Source: Nocardioides sp. IC4_145 (GTDB taxonomy: Bacteria > Actinomycetota > Actinomycetes > Propionibacteriales > Nocardioidaceae). From it: a stretch of DNA of 64,000 bases. The position numbers and the translations under genes were made by a program. Positions 44,545-52,960 of this stretch are shown here, piece after piece; the first letter of the stretch is position 1, and the number at the start of each line of letters is the position of its first letter. The notes beneath the pieces were generated by a model that saw nothing but the letters and a program-made list of their open reading frames with translations, ran no database searches and had not been told where the DNA came from. The stretch covers positions 36,191 to 100,190 of the forward strand of contig NZ_JAANMS010000009.1 of NCBI RefSeq assembly GCF_011250565.1. Reading direction: 5' to 3'.

Positions 44545-44703
44545 TCAGCCCTCAACCGGGCGCTTGAAGTAGCCGACGAGGTTCTCGGGGTTCATCCCCG
44601 GCGCGACCTGCACGAGCTCCCACCCGTCGGCGCCGAAGTTGTCGAGGATCTGCTTCGCGGCGTGCGTGAGGATCGGGGCGGTCAGGTACTCCCACTTGGT
44701 CAT
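44545..44703 (-). CDS. DUF4177 small protein
   Basis: A 52-residue protein: MTKWEYLTAPIL, ILDNFGADGWELVQVAPGM and VGYFKRP. This is the whole DUF4177 fold (one sheet and helix with the GWELV motif), function unknown. It lies directly before RidA, a pairing also seen in other actinobacteria. ATG 44703 has TAGGGT six bases upstream and no RBS, so it is probably translated from a leaderless message that continues through ridA, Nudix and the MBL gene. Confidence 0.85.
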   Translation of the reverse strand: MTKWEYLTAPILTHAAKQILDNFGADGWELVQVAPGMNPENLVGYFKRPVEG

Positions 44704-44709
44704 GGCCGC

Positions 44710-44715
44710 ACCCTA
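44710..44715 (-). promoter_or_regulatory. Leaderless -10 box of the DUF4177-ridA operon
   Basis: TAGGGT on the minus strand, six bases before ATG 44703. The divergent kinase gene has the same hexamer at the same distance. Confidence 0.55.
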
Positions 44716-44770
44716 CTCGCGGCCGCCGACGTCCTCCCGTGGTCGGACGCGCGGGGCGGGACCGGCCACC

Positions 44771-44776
44771 TAGGGT
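44771..44776 (+). promoter_or_regulatory. Leaderless -10 box of the histidine kinase gene
   Basis: TAGGGT, six bases before GTG 44783. Confidence 0.55.
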
Positions 44777-44782
44777 CGGCGC

Positions 44783-45980
44783 GTGACCGCGTCCGCCTCC
44801 ACGCTCGTGCGCCGCCCGCCCCGGCTGGGCCCGCGCGGCCGGCGCTGGTTCGACGTGCTGCTGGTCGGCGGGCTCGCGCTGCCCCTGCTCCCCCTCGGCT
44901 ACTCCCTCGGCGTGCTCCCGGTCGGGCTGACGCTCCTCGAGCTGGTCCCGCTGCTGTGGCGCCGCCGGCGCGCCGTGACGGTCTTCTGGGCGGTCACCGC
45001 CGCCCACGCGCTGCAGGTCCTGCTGCTCGACGAGCCGACGGCGGGCCAGGCGGCCTGGCCGGTGGCGGTCTACTCGGTGGCGCGCTACGCGGCGGCCCCG
45101 CACGGCTGGGCCGCGCTCGCCGTCAGCGCGGTCGCCTCGCTCGTGGCGTCCTGGGACTGGGCGCGCGACTTCCCCGAGCCTCCGGCCACGCTGCTCGTCA
45201 ACGCCCTCTTCCTCGGCGCGATCGCCGCGACCGCGTGGGCGCTGGGCACGCTCGGCCGCACCCGCGAGGCGTACGTCGACGCGCTGGTCGAGCGCAGCGA
45301 GCGGGTCGAGAAGGAGGCCGCCCAGCAGGTCGCGCTCGCCGCGGCCGACGAGCGGGCGCGGATCGCCCGGGAGATGCACGACGTCGTCGCGCACGGGTTG
45401 TCGGTGATCGTCGTGCAGGCCGACGGCGCGCGGTACGCCGCCCGCACCGACCCCGACGTCGCGGCCCGCACCCTGGAGACCGTGGCGGCGACCGGGCGCG
45501 AGGCGCTGACCGAGATGCGGCGGATGCTCGGGCTGCTCCGCGCCGAGGACGGCGACGGCAGCGGGCCGGCGCTGCGGCCGCAGCCCGGCCTGGGCGACCT
45601 GGACGCGCTGGTCGCCGAGGCGCGGACCGCGGGCGCGCAGGTCGAGGCGCGGCTGCCCAACCCCGATGGCGGCCCGCGACGTGCCCGACGGCGTCGGCCT
45701 CGCGGCGTACCGCGTCGTCCAGGAGGCGCTCACCAACGTCCGCAAGCACGCCGGACCCGATCCTTCCGTGCGGGTCGAGGTCGCGGTGGCCGGCACCGGT
45801 CGCGACCGGGCGGTGGAGCTGCGGGTGGAGGACGACGGCCGCGGGGCCGCCGCCACCGACGACGGCCACGGGCTGGGCCTGCTCGGGATGCGCGAGCGCG
45901 TCGGCGTGCACGGCGGCACGATCGAGGCCGGACCTCGGCCGGGCGGCGGGTTCGCGGTCTCTGCGAGGATCCCGGCGTGA
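44783..45980 (+). pseudogene. NarL-type sensor histidine kinase, frameshifted
   Basis: The first 290 codons encode four or five membrane segments and a HisKA_3 dimerisation domain with AREMHDVVAHGLSVIVVQAD. The frame then breaks near CCCC at 45661-45664, and the ATPase half (AYRVVQEALTNVRKHAG, EDDGRG, GLGLLGMRERV) continues in another frame from 45666 to 45980. Removing one C would restore a single protein of normal length. The first frame stays open, in nonsense rich in Arg, straight into the response regulator. It could be a sequencing error, a true null allele, or two polypeptides with a restart at ATG 45666. Confidence 0.8.
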
Positions 45981-46681
45981 CCGCAGCCGACGACGCTGGC
46001 GGGGCGACGATCCGGGTCTTCCTCGTCGACGACCAGCAGATGGTCCGCGGCGGCTTCCGGATGCTCGTCGACAGCCAGCCCGACCTGGAGGTCGTGGGCG
46101 AGGCCGGCGACGGCGCGGAGGCGCTCGAGCGGCTCTCGGTCACCCGGGCCGACGTGGTGCTCATGGACGTCCGGATGCCGCGGATGGACGGCGTCGAGGC
46201 GACCCGCCGGCTGGCGGAGCGTGCGGACGCGCCCCGGGTGCTGGTGCTGACGACGTTCGACCTCGACGAGTACGCCTTCGCCGCGATCCGGGCCGGCGCG
46301 GCGGCGTTCCTGCTCAAGGACGCCGGTCCCGAGGAGCTGCTCGCGGCGATCCGCACCGTGCACGCCGGGGACTCGGTGGTCGCGCCCAGCACGACGCGGC
46401 GGCTGCTCGAGCAGTTCGCTGCGGTCCTGCCCGACCCCGCGAGCCCCGGCACGTCCACGGCGCCCGCCGACGACCGGCTCGCGCCGCTGACCGAGCGCGA
46501 GCGCGAGGTGCTGGCGCTGGTCGGCCGCGGCCTCAGCAACACCGAGATCGCCGCCGAGCTGGTCGTCGCGGAGACGACCGTGAAGACCCACGTCGGCCGG
46601 CTGCTGGCCAAGACCGGGTCGCGCGACCGCGTGCAGTCGGTGGTCCTGGCGTACGAGACCGGCCTGGCGCGTACGACCTGA
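45977..46681 (+). CDS. NarL/LuxR-type response regulator
   Basis: A 234-residue regulator: receiver with VFLVDDQQMVRGGFRMLVD, phosphorylated Asp in VVLMDVRMPRMDG, Lys in FLLKDAGPEELL; C-terminal LuxR helix-turn-helix LTEREREVLALVGRGLSNTE and VKTHVGRLLAKTGSRDR. GTG 45977 overlaps the end of the kinase ATPase frame by four bases, which shows that the pair was made to be coupled. Likely controls the ABC transporter genes that follow. Confidence 0.94.
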   Translation: MTAADDAGGATIRVFLVDDQQMVRGGFRMLVDSQPDLEVVGEAGDGAEALERLSVTRADVVLMDVRMPRMDGVEATRRLAERADAPRVLVLTTFDLDEYAFAAIRAGAAAFLLKDAGPEELLAAIRTVHAGDSVVAPSTTRRLLEQFAAVLPDPASPGTSTAPADDRLAPLTEREREVLALVGRGLSNTEIAAELVVAETTVKTHVGRLLAKTGSRDRVQSVVLAYETGLARTT

Positions 46682-46746
46682 GTCGTACGCCGGGTCCCGC
46701 CCGCAGGCTGACGACCCGACCCCTCCCGGGACGGGATGGTCGTGGC

Positions 46747-47522
46747 ATGACCACGACGACCTCCCCCCCCCTTCCCCGGGCCTCACGACCCTCGCTGCGA
46801 CCGCCCGCGGCCTCACCCGGGTCCACGGCCGCGGCGACGCCGCCGTCTCCGCCCTCCGCGGCGTCGACCTCGACCTCCCGGCCGGCCGGTTCACCGCGGT
46901 CATGGGCCCGTCGGGCTCCGGCAAGTCGACCCTCATGCACTGCCTCGCGGGCCTGGACAGCCCCACCTCCGGCACCGTGGAGGTGGCCGGCCGCGCGCTG
47001 GACGGCATGGACGACACCGCGCTCACGCTCTTCCGCCGCGAGCACGTCGGCTTCGTCTTCCAGGCCTTCAACCTGCTGCCGATGCTGACCGCCGGCCAGA
47101 ACATCGCCCTCCCCCTCGAGCTCGCCGGCCGCCGCCTCACCGGCGCCGTGAAGGAGCGCCACGACCTCGTCGTCGACGTGCTCGGCCTGCGCGACCGGCT
47201 GACCCACCGCCCCGCCGAGCTCTCCGGCGGCCAGCAGCAGCGGGTGGCGATCGCCCGCGCGCTGGTGACCGAGCCGGAGATCGTCTTCGCCGACGAGCCG
47301 ACCGGCAACCTCGACAGCGCCGCCTCCGCGGAGGTGCTCGGGTTCCTGCGGCGGTCGGTGCGCGAGCTGGGCCAGACCGTCGTGATGGTCACCCACGAGC
47401 TCGACGCAGCGGCGTACGCCGACGACGTCGTGGTCCTCGCCGACGGCGCCGTCCGCGCCCACCTGGTCGAGCCGACCGCCGACCAGCTCGTCGCCGCGCT
47501 GCGCGGGGAGCAGGTCCGATGA
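46747..47522 (+). CDS. MacB-type ABC transporter ATP-binding protein, apparent frameshift at a C9 tract
   Basis: The ATPase is intact from about 46785: Walker A GPSGSGKSTLMHCLAGLD, Q-loop FVFQAFNLLPML, signature LSGGQQQRVAIARAL, Walker B VFADEPTGNLDS, H-loop MVTHELD. The only sensible start, ATG 46747 (MTTTTS), lies in another frame; the switch falls at nine C (46763-46771). Ten or seven C would join them into a normal protein with LAATARGLTRVHGRGDAAVS before Walker A. Without this, translation would have to begin at ATG 46902, cutting off the first strands. Stop overlaps the permease start by four bases. Confidence 0.8.
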
Positions 47523-49927
47523 GGACGGTGCTGCTGGCCTCGCTGCGCACGCACACGCGGCGGTACGTCGCCGCCGCGGTCGCCATCGTCATCGGCGTCG
47601 CGTTCGTCGTGGTGACCGGGATGCTCTCGGCCTCGGCCCGCACCGGGATGACCGCCTCGGTCGGCCTCCCCTACGCCGAGGCCGACGTCGTGGTCACCGG
47701 TCTCGACGGCGCCGAGGCCCGGGCGATCGTCCGCGCCGCCGCCGGCCGCGGCGACCGGGCCGCGGTCCTCGGGTTCGCGACCGAGCGGGCTCGGGTCGAG
47801 GACCGGCTGCTGGCCGACAACGTCAGCGTCGGCGCCGTCGCCGACGACGAGCGGCTGCGCTGGCAGGAGGTCCGCGAGGGCCGGCTGCCCGACGCGCCGA
47901 GCGAGGTCGCCGTCGACGTCAACGCCGCCAAGTCCGACCGGGTCGGTCTCGGCGACACCGTCCGGCTCGGCTCGGGCGACCGGGTCGTCGAGGCGGAGGT
48001 CGTCGGCCTCGTCGACACCCCGTCCGCCGCGCCGGGCACGGACTTCCTGCTGACCTTCGCGGACCTCGAGACCTTCGTCGACGGCCTCTGGGTCGACAGC
48101 GTGGTCTACGCAGGCCCCGGTGCGGGCAGCCTCGGGCAACGCACCGACCGCGACGTCGTGCCGGCCGCGGAGCACGTCCAGGAGGTGCAGGCCAGCATCA
48201 CCCGCGGCGTCGACGTGCTGGCGGCGATGCTGCTGGTCTTCGCCGCGATCGCGCTCTTCGTCTCGGTCCTGGTCATCGCCAACACCTTCACGATCCTCTT
48301 CGCCCAGCGGGCGCGGGACTTCGCCCTGCTGCGGTGCGTCGGCGCGACCCGCCGACAGGTGCTGCGCTCGGTCCGGGTCGAGGCACTCGTCCTCGCTGTC
48401 GTCGCCTCGGTGGTCGGCGTCGTCGCCGGCACCGTGCTGGGTCTCGCGATCGTCGCGGTCGTGCGGCAGGTCGTCGCCGACGACGTGATGGGCACCGCCC
48501 TCCCCTCCCCGACCTGGTACGTCGCCGCGCTGGCGACCGGGCTGGTCGTCACGCTCGTGGCGGCCTGGCTCCCGACCCGACGGGCCACGGCGGCCGACCC
48601 GCTGTCCGCGCTGCGCCCGCACGACGTCGACGTCCGCACCACCGCCGGTCGGGTCCGCGTCGCGCTGGGCCTCGTGGCGGTCGCCGGGGGCTGCGCGCTG
48701 CTGGCGTTCGCGATCGCCTCCCACGAGGTGGTCCCGATGCTGGCCGGCGGGATCGCCTCGTTCTCCGGGCTGCTGCTCCTCGGGCCGGTGCTGGTGCCGG
48801 CCGCGGTGCGGCTCGTCGGGGCGGGCGTGACGCGCCTGACCGGCACGCCGGGACGGATCGCGACCGGCAACGCGGTGCGCAACCCGCGCCGCACCGCCGC
48901 GACCACCGCGTCCCTCCTCGTCGGCGTCACGCTGACCACCGCCGTGCTCATCGGGCTGGCCAGCTCGCGGCACACGGTCGAGGAGGAGATGGACCAGCAG
49001 TACCCCGTGGACCTCACCATGACGGCCGACGCACCGCTGGCCGACGACCTGCTCGCCGACGTCCGGGCGACCGAGGGCGTCCTGGACGCGGTCGAGCTGC
49101 CGGGCACGACGGCGGAGGTGGACGGCCAGGGCCCGGTGACGCTGGTGGCCGCCCCGGTGGACGCGACTGACGTGCTGCGCGGCACCTCCGGGGTCGCGTC
49201 CCCGGAGCCCGGCTCGATCTGGCTGCCCGACGGCCTGGTCACCGACTGGCCGGAGGACGGCCGGGTGACGGTCTCCGTCGAGGGCCGCACGCGTCGGCTC
49301 AGCCTCAACACCGGTGAGGGCTGGGGCGACGCCGCGGTCGTCGCGCCGGCCACCCTGGCGCGGCTGGCGGACTCCACGACCCCGCGGGCGGTCTGGGCCC
49401 GCGCCGACGACGCCACCGACCCCGAGGACCTCGCCGGCGACCTGGACGCGCTCGCCGTGCCGGCCGGCGCCGACCTGGTCAGCGCCCTCGGGGAGCGCGA
49501 CTGGGTCGACCTCCAGCTCGACGTCATCACCGGCACGGTCGTGGGCCTGCTGGGGATCGCCGTGGTCATCGCGCTCATCGGCATCGGCAACACCCTGGGG
49601 CTCTCGGTGCTCGAGCGAGGGCGGGAGAACGCGCTGCTCCGCGCGCTCGGCCTCACCCGCCGGCAGCTGCGGGGCACGCTGGCCGTCGAGGGGCTGCTGC
49701 TCTCGCTGGTCGCCACCGTCGTGGGGGTCGTCGTCGGGACGGCGTACGCCTGGGTCGCGCTGCGGACGATGGTCGACGTGGTCGCCGACGACGCCGCGAT
49801 GGTGCTCCCCTGGGGCCAGCTGCTCCTCGTGGTGGTCGTCGCCGGGCTGGCCGGGCTCGCCTCGAGCGTGCTCCCCACCCGTCGGGCGGTCCGTACCGCG
49901 CCCGCGGCCGGGCTCGGGATGGACTGA
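47519..49927 (+). CDS. FtsX-like ABC transporter permease (MacB type, duplicated)
   Basis: An 802-residue permease made of two FtsX modules: an N-terminal membrane segment, a large outer domain, three segments near residues 225-360 (LAAMLLVFAAIALFVSVLVI; ARDFALLRCVGATRRQVLRS), then a second set with GRENALLRALGLTRRQLRGT and three C-terminal segments. With the ATPase upstream it forms an exporter of lipids, peptides or drugs; such actinobacterial systems under a NarL-type pair often answer envelope stress. Substrate unknown. Confidence 0.92.
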   Translation: MRTVLLASLRTHTRRYVAAAVAIVIGVAFVVVTGMLSASARTGMTASVGLPYAEADVVVTGLDGAEARAIVRAAAGRGDRAAVLGFATERARVEDRLLADNVSVGAVADDERLRWQEVREGRLPDAPSEVAVDVNAAKSDRVGLGDTVRLGSGDRVVEAEVVGLVDTPSAAPGTDFLLTFADLETFVDGLWVDSVVYAGPGAGSLGQRTDRDVVPAAEHVQEVQASITRGVDVLAAMLLVFAAIALFVSVLVIANTFTILFAQRARDFALLRCVGATRRQVLRSVRVEALVLAVVASVVGVVAGTVLGLAIVAVVRQVVADDVMGTALPSPTWYVAALATGLVVTLVAAWLPTRRATAADPLSALRPHDVDVRTTAGRVRVALGLVAVAGGCALLAFAIASHEVVPMLAGGIASFSGLLLLGPVLVPAAVRLVGAGVTRLTGTPGRIATGNAVRNPRRTAATTASLLVGVTLTTAVLIGLASSRHTVEEEMDQQYPVDLTMTADAPLADDLLADVRATEGVLDAVELPGTTAEVDGQGPVTLVAAPVDATDVLRGTSGVASPEPGSIWLPDGLVTDWPEDGRVTVSVEGRTRRLSLNTGEGWGDAAVVAPATLARLADSTTPRAVWARADDATDPEDLAGDLDALAVPAGADLVSALGERDWVDLQLDVITGTVVGLLGIAVVIALIGIGNTLGLSVLERGRENALLRALGLTRRQLRGTLAVEGLLLSLVATVVGVVVGTAYAWVALRTMVDVVADDAAMVLPWGQLLLVVVVAGLAGLASSVLPTRRAVRTAPAAGLGMD

Positions 49928-49944
49928 GCCCGGCCCGGCGGCGG

Positions 49945-50538
49945 TCAGGGGCGGGCCCGCTGCGGGTGGATCGTCTCGTGGCGGGCCAGCATCGCGACGT
50001 ACTCCCGGATCTTGCGCTCGCGCGTCTCGGCCCGCTTGACCGTGTCCAGCCGGGTTACCATCGCGAACCGGTTCGCCGAGGTCAGCACGTCGAACATCGC
50101 CTGGGCCCGCGGGTCCGCGGCGACCGCGGCCCGCAGGTCCTCGGGGATCTCGAGCCGCGAGGGCGGTGCGTACGCCGCCGCCCACCGCCCGTCGGCCCGA
50201 GCCGCCTCCACGGCGGCCCGGCCGGCCGGCGCCATCCGGCCCTCGGCCTCGAGCCGGGCGACGAGGTCGACGTTCACCTGCGACCAGCGGCTGCGCGGCG
50301 CGCGCCGGGTCATCCGCTGCAACGAGGTCGCCGCGTCGCGGCTGCGGGCCTGGCCGTCGATCCACCCGAAGCACAGCGCCTCGTCCAGCGCCGCCGCCCG
50401 GGTCAGCGTGGTGACGTCGCCGCCCAACTTGCTGAGCACCAGCCACACGCCGGGCGAGTCGGCGTGGTGCTCCTCGAGCCACGCCCGCCAGGCGGCGGCG
50501 TCGGGGACCAGCAGCTCGGGCAGCTCCGGACCGGCCAC
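49945..50538 (-). CDS. YdeI/OmpD-associated family protein
   Basis: A 197-residue protein: AWRAWLEEHHADSPGVWLVL near the start, ALDEALCFGWIDGQARSRDA, and a C-terminal RKIREYVAMLARHETIHP, the Omdp helix. Family members are linked to stress and antimicrobial peptide resistance but have no defined activity. GTG start one base after the stop of the NRAMP gene; the two may be co-transcribed. Confidence 0.88.
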   Translation of the reverse strand: MAGPELPELLVPDAAAWRAWLEEHHADSPGVWLVLSKLGGDVTTLTRAAALDEALCFGWIDGQARSRDAATSLQRMTRRAPRSRWSQVNVDLVARLEAEGRMAPAGRAAVEAARADGRWAAAYAPPSRLEIPEDLRAAVAADPRAQAMFDVLTSANRFAMVTRLDTVKRAETRERKIREYVAMLARHETIHPQRARP

Positions 50539-50539
50539 G

Positions 50540-51874
50540 TCAGCCCTCCAGGAACGGGACGTAGGGCGCCAGCACCTCGCGCAGCTCGTTGGCGCCGAGC
50601 AGGAGGAAGAGCACCGCGCACACCGCGAGCCCGGTGTTCGACAACCAGCCGTTGCGCCACTCCGGCGGGACGTCGGAGTGCGGGAGCGCGCCCGGCCGGC
50701 GCTTGTTGAGCAGCACCAGCAGCGTGATCGCGAGGAACGGCATGAACAACGCCCCGAGCACGCCGTAGGCCAGGATCAGCCCGACCGGCTCGTCGAGCAG
50801 CAGCAGGAGCATCGGCGGAAAGGTCAGCCACAGCAGGTAGGCCTTGAACAGCCGCCCGCCGGTGCGGGTCTCGGGGTGGCCCGAGGGCAGGTCGCGCAGG
50901 TTGCCCACGAAGTCGGCGAACATCAGGCTCACGCCGCTCCACACGCCGATGAGCGAGGAGAACGACGAGGCCCAGAAGCCGACGAGGAAGACCGTGCCGA
51001 AGACCTCGCCGTACCGGTCGGCCAGCACGTCGGAGAGCTGCACGAGCGCCTGGTCGCCGGTCTCCATCGCGATGCCGGCGGAGTAGAGCAGCTCGGCCCC
51101 GACGATGAGCATGGAGACGACGAAGACCCCGGTGACGGCGTACGCGACCCCGTTGTCGATCCGCATCACCCGCATGAACCGCGGGGTGTGCCAGCCCTTC
51201 TCCCGCAGCCAGTAGCCGTAGGCCGCGAGCGTGATCGTGCCGCCGACGCCGCCGGCGATGCCCAGCACGTTGACCAGCGAGTCGTCGGGCAGGGCCGGAC
51301 GCAGGCCGCCGAGCACCTCGCCGAGGTTCGGCAGCGTGAGGACGGCCGCGCCGACGACGGTCACGAACATGACGCCGACCAGCGCCGCGGTGATCTTCTC
51401 GAAGACGCCGTAGCTGCCGAACCACACCAGCACCAGGCCGACCAGCCCGAAGGCGACCGCCGTCCAGCGCAGCGGCAGGTCGGGGAGGAGCGCGACGACC
51501 GGCAGCGCCGTGGACGACATCGCGGTGGCGCCGTACACGACGCCCCACACGAGGATGTACGGCGCGAAGTACCACGTCGTCCACCGGCCGAGGCTGCGCC
51601 AGCCCTCGAAGATCGTCCGCTGCGTCGCCAGCGAGTAGCGGCCCGCGCCCTCGACCAGCACCACCTTCAGCACCGCCCCGAGGACCGCGACCCACAGCAG
51701 CGTGTAGCCGAACTTCGCGCCGGCCACCAGTGTCGCCACCAGGTCCGCGGCGCCGACGCCGGTCGCGGCCACCACCAGGCCGGGCCCGATGACCTTCCAC
51801 CGGGGCGGGTGGTCGGCCGTCCCGGCCGCTCCGGCCGTTCCGGTGGGGTCCGTCGTGTCTCCCGAGGACGTCAT
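50540..51874 (-). CDS. NRAMP-related divalent metal transporter, atypical motifs
   Basis: A 444-residue membrane protein with about 11 membrane segments. Overall it resembles NRAMP (GLVVAATGVGAADLVATLVA, KVVLVEGAGRYSLATQRTIF, WSGVSLMFADFVGNLRDLPS). The metal-binding DPGN of helix 1 is replaced by GAAD, and the MPH of helix 6 by GGTITLAAYGYW. It probably belongs to a divergent NRAMP-related clade with other substrates; manganese or iron import cannot be assumed. ATG start. Confidence 0.83.
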   Translation of the reverse strand: MTSSGDTTDPTGTAGAAGTADHPPRWKVIGPGLVVAATGVGAADLVATLVAGAKFGYTLLWVAVLGAVLKVVLVEGAGRYSLATQRTIFEGWRSLGRWTTWYFAPYILVWGVVYGATAMSSTALPVVALLPDLPLRWTAVAFGLVGLVLVWFGSYGVFEKITAALVGVMFVTVVGAAVLTLPNLGEVLGGLRPALPDDSLVNVLGIAGGVGGTITLAAYGYWLREKGWHTPRFMRVMRIDNGVAYAVTGVFVVSMLIVGAELLYSAGIAMETGDQALVQLSDVLADRYGEVFGTVFLVGFWASSFSSLIGVWSGVSLMFADFVGNLRDLPSGHPETRTGGRLFKAYLLWLTFPPMLLLLLDEPVGLILAYGVLGALFMPFLAITLLVLLNKRRPGALPHSDVPPEWRNGWLSNTGLAVCAVLFLLLGANELREVLAPYVPFLEG

Positions 51875-51908
51875 CGCCGCATCATCACCTGTGCTGGCCG
51901 CCGCTGGC

Positions 51909-51914
51909 TACGCT
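51909..51914 (+). promoter_or_regulatory. Leaderless -10 box of the first anion ATPase gene
   Basis: TACGCT, seven bases before ATG 51922. Confidence 0.55.
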
Positions 51915-51921
51915 CGCCCCC

Positions 51922-52950
51922 ATGACCGACTGGCCGCGCGTGCAGCTGCACGTGGTGACCGGCAAGGGCGGCACCGGCAAGTCGACGGTCGCCGCCGCGC
52001 TGGCCCTCGCGCTGGCCACCTCGGGGCGCAACGTGCTCCTGTGCGAGGTGGAGGGCCGCCAGGGCATCGCCCGGATGTTCGACGTCGACCCGCTGCCGTA
52101 CGCCGAGCGCCGCATCGCGACCGGCCTGCCCGTCGCACCGGGCGAGGCCGGCGAGCCCGGCCCGCCCGGGGTCGTGCACGCGCTGCACATCGACCCGGAG
52201 GCGGCACTCCTGGAGTACCTCTCCATGTACTACAAGCTCGGCCGGGCCGGCCGGGCGCTCGACAAGTTCGGCGTGATCGAGTTCGCCACGACCATCGCGC
52301 CCGGCGTCCGCGACGTCCTGCTCACCGGCAAGGTCTTCGAGGCGGTGCAGCGCAACAGCCGCAACAAGGGCGCCACGCAGTACGACGCCGTCGTGCTCGA
52401 CGCGCCGCCGACCGGCCGGATCGTGCAGTTCCTCAACGTCAGCGACGAGCTCGCGGGGCTGGCCAAGGTCGGCCCGATCAAGCACCAGGCCGACACGATG
52501 ATGACCCTGTTCCGCTCCCCGCGGACGGCCGTCCACCTGGTCACCGTGCTGGAGGAGATGCCCGTGCAGGAGACCGCCGACGGCATCGCCGAGCTCGAGG
52601 CCGCCCGCCTCCCGGTCGGCGGGGTCGTGGTCAACCTCGTGCGTCCCCGCGACCTCGAGGCCGACGACCTGGCCGCGGCCCGCGCCGGCACGCTCGACCG
52701 CGACCGGCTCGCCAAGGACCTCGCCGCGGCCGGCCTGCCCGCCGACGACGACCTGGTCGAGGGGCTCGTGGACGGGCTGGTCGTCGAGGCGCACGACCAC
52801 GCCGTGCGGCGCGCGCTCGAGGACAGCCAGCGCGAGGTGGTCGCCGAGCTGGACCGACCGACGTACGAGCTGCCCCGGCTGCCGGGCGGCGTCGACCTCG
52901 GCGGGCTCTACGAGCTCGCCGGCGAGCTGCGCGCGCAGGGTCTGGCGTGA
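51922..52950 (+). CDS. ArsA/GET3-like anion-transporting ATPase, first of a pair
   Basis: A 342-residue P-loop protein: deviant Walker A TGKGGTGKSTVAAALALAL near residue 12, switch region VVLDAPPTGRI. It matches Rv3679, which forms a complex with Rv3680, the next gene. The mycobacterial pair is a Get3-like ATPase linked to glycerol and nitric oxide stress. No arsenic genes are nearby. Ten bases separate it from the second ATPase. Confidence 0.92.
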   Translation: MTDWPRVQLHVVTGKGGTGKSTVAAALALALATSGRNVLLCEVEGRQGIARMFDVDPLPYAERRIATGLPVAPGEAGEPGPPGVVHALHIDPEAALLEYLSMYYKLGRAGRALDKFGVIEFATTIAPGVRDVLLTGKVFEAVQRNSRNKGATQYDAVVLDAPPTGRIVQFLNVSDELAGLAKVGPIKHQADTMMTLFRSPRTAVHLVTVLEEMPVQETADGIAELEAARLPVGGVVVNLVRPRDLEADDLAAARAGTLDRDRLAKDLAAAGLPADDDLVEGLVDGLVVEAHDHAVRRALEDSQREVVAELDRPTYELPRLPGGVDLGGLYELAGELRAQGLA

Positions 52951-52960
52951 GGGGCCCGGC

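Noticed and set aside
44783..46681. A single 632-residue kinase-regulator fusion
   Set aside because: The middle 100 residues are Arg-rich nonsense, while the true ATPase domain is intact in another frame; the regulator has its own GTG overlapping the end of that frame.
46735..46746. Alternative in-frame start for the ABC ATPase upstream of the C-run
   Set aside because: The frame of the ATPase has no ATG, GTG or TTG near 46720-46790; ATG 46736 and GTG 46742 are in other frames.
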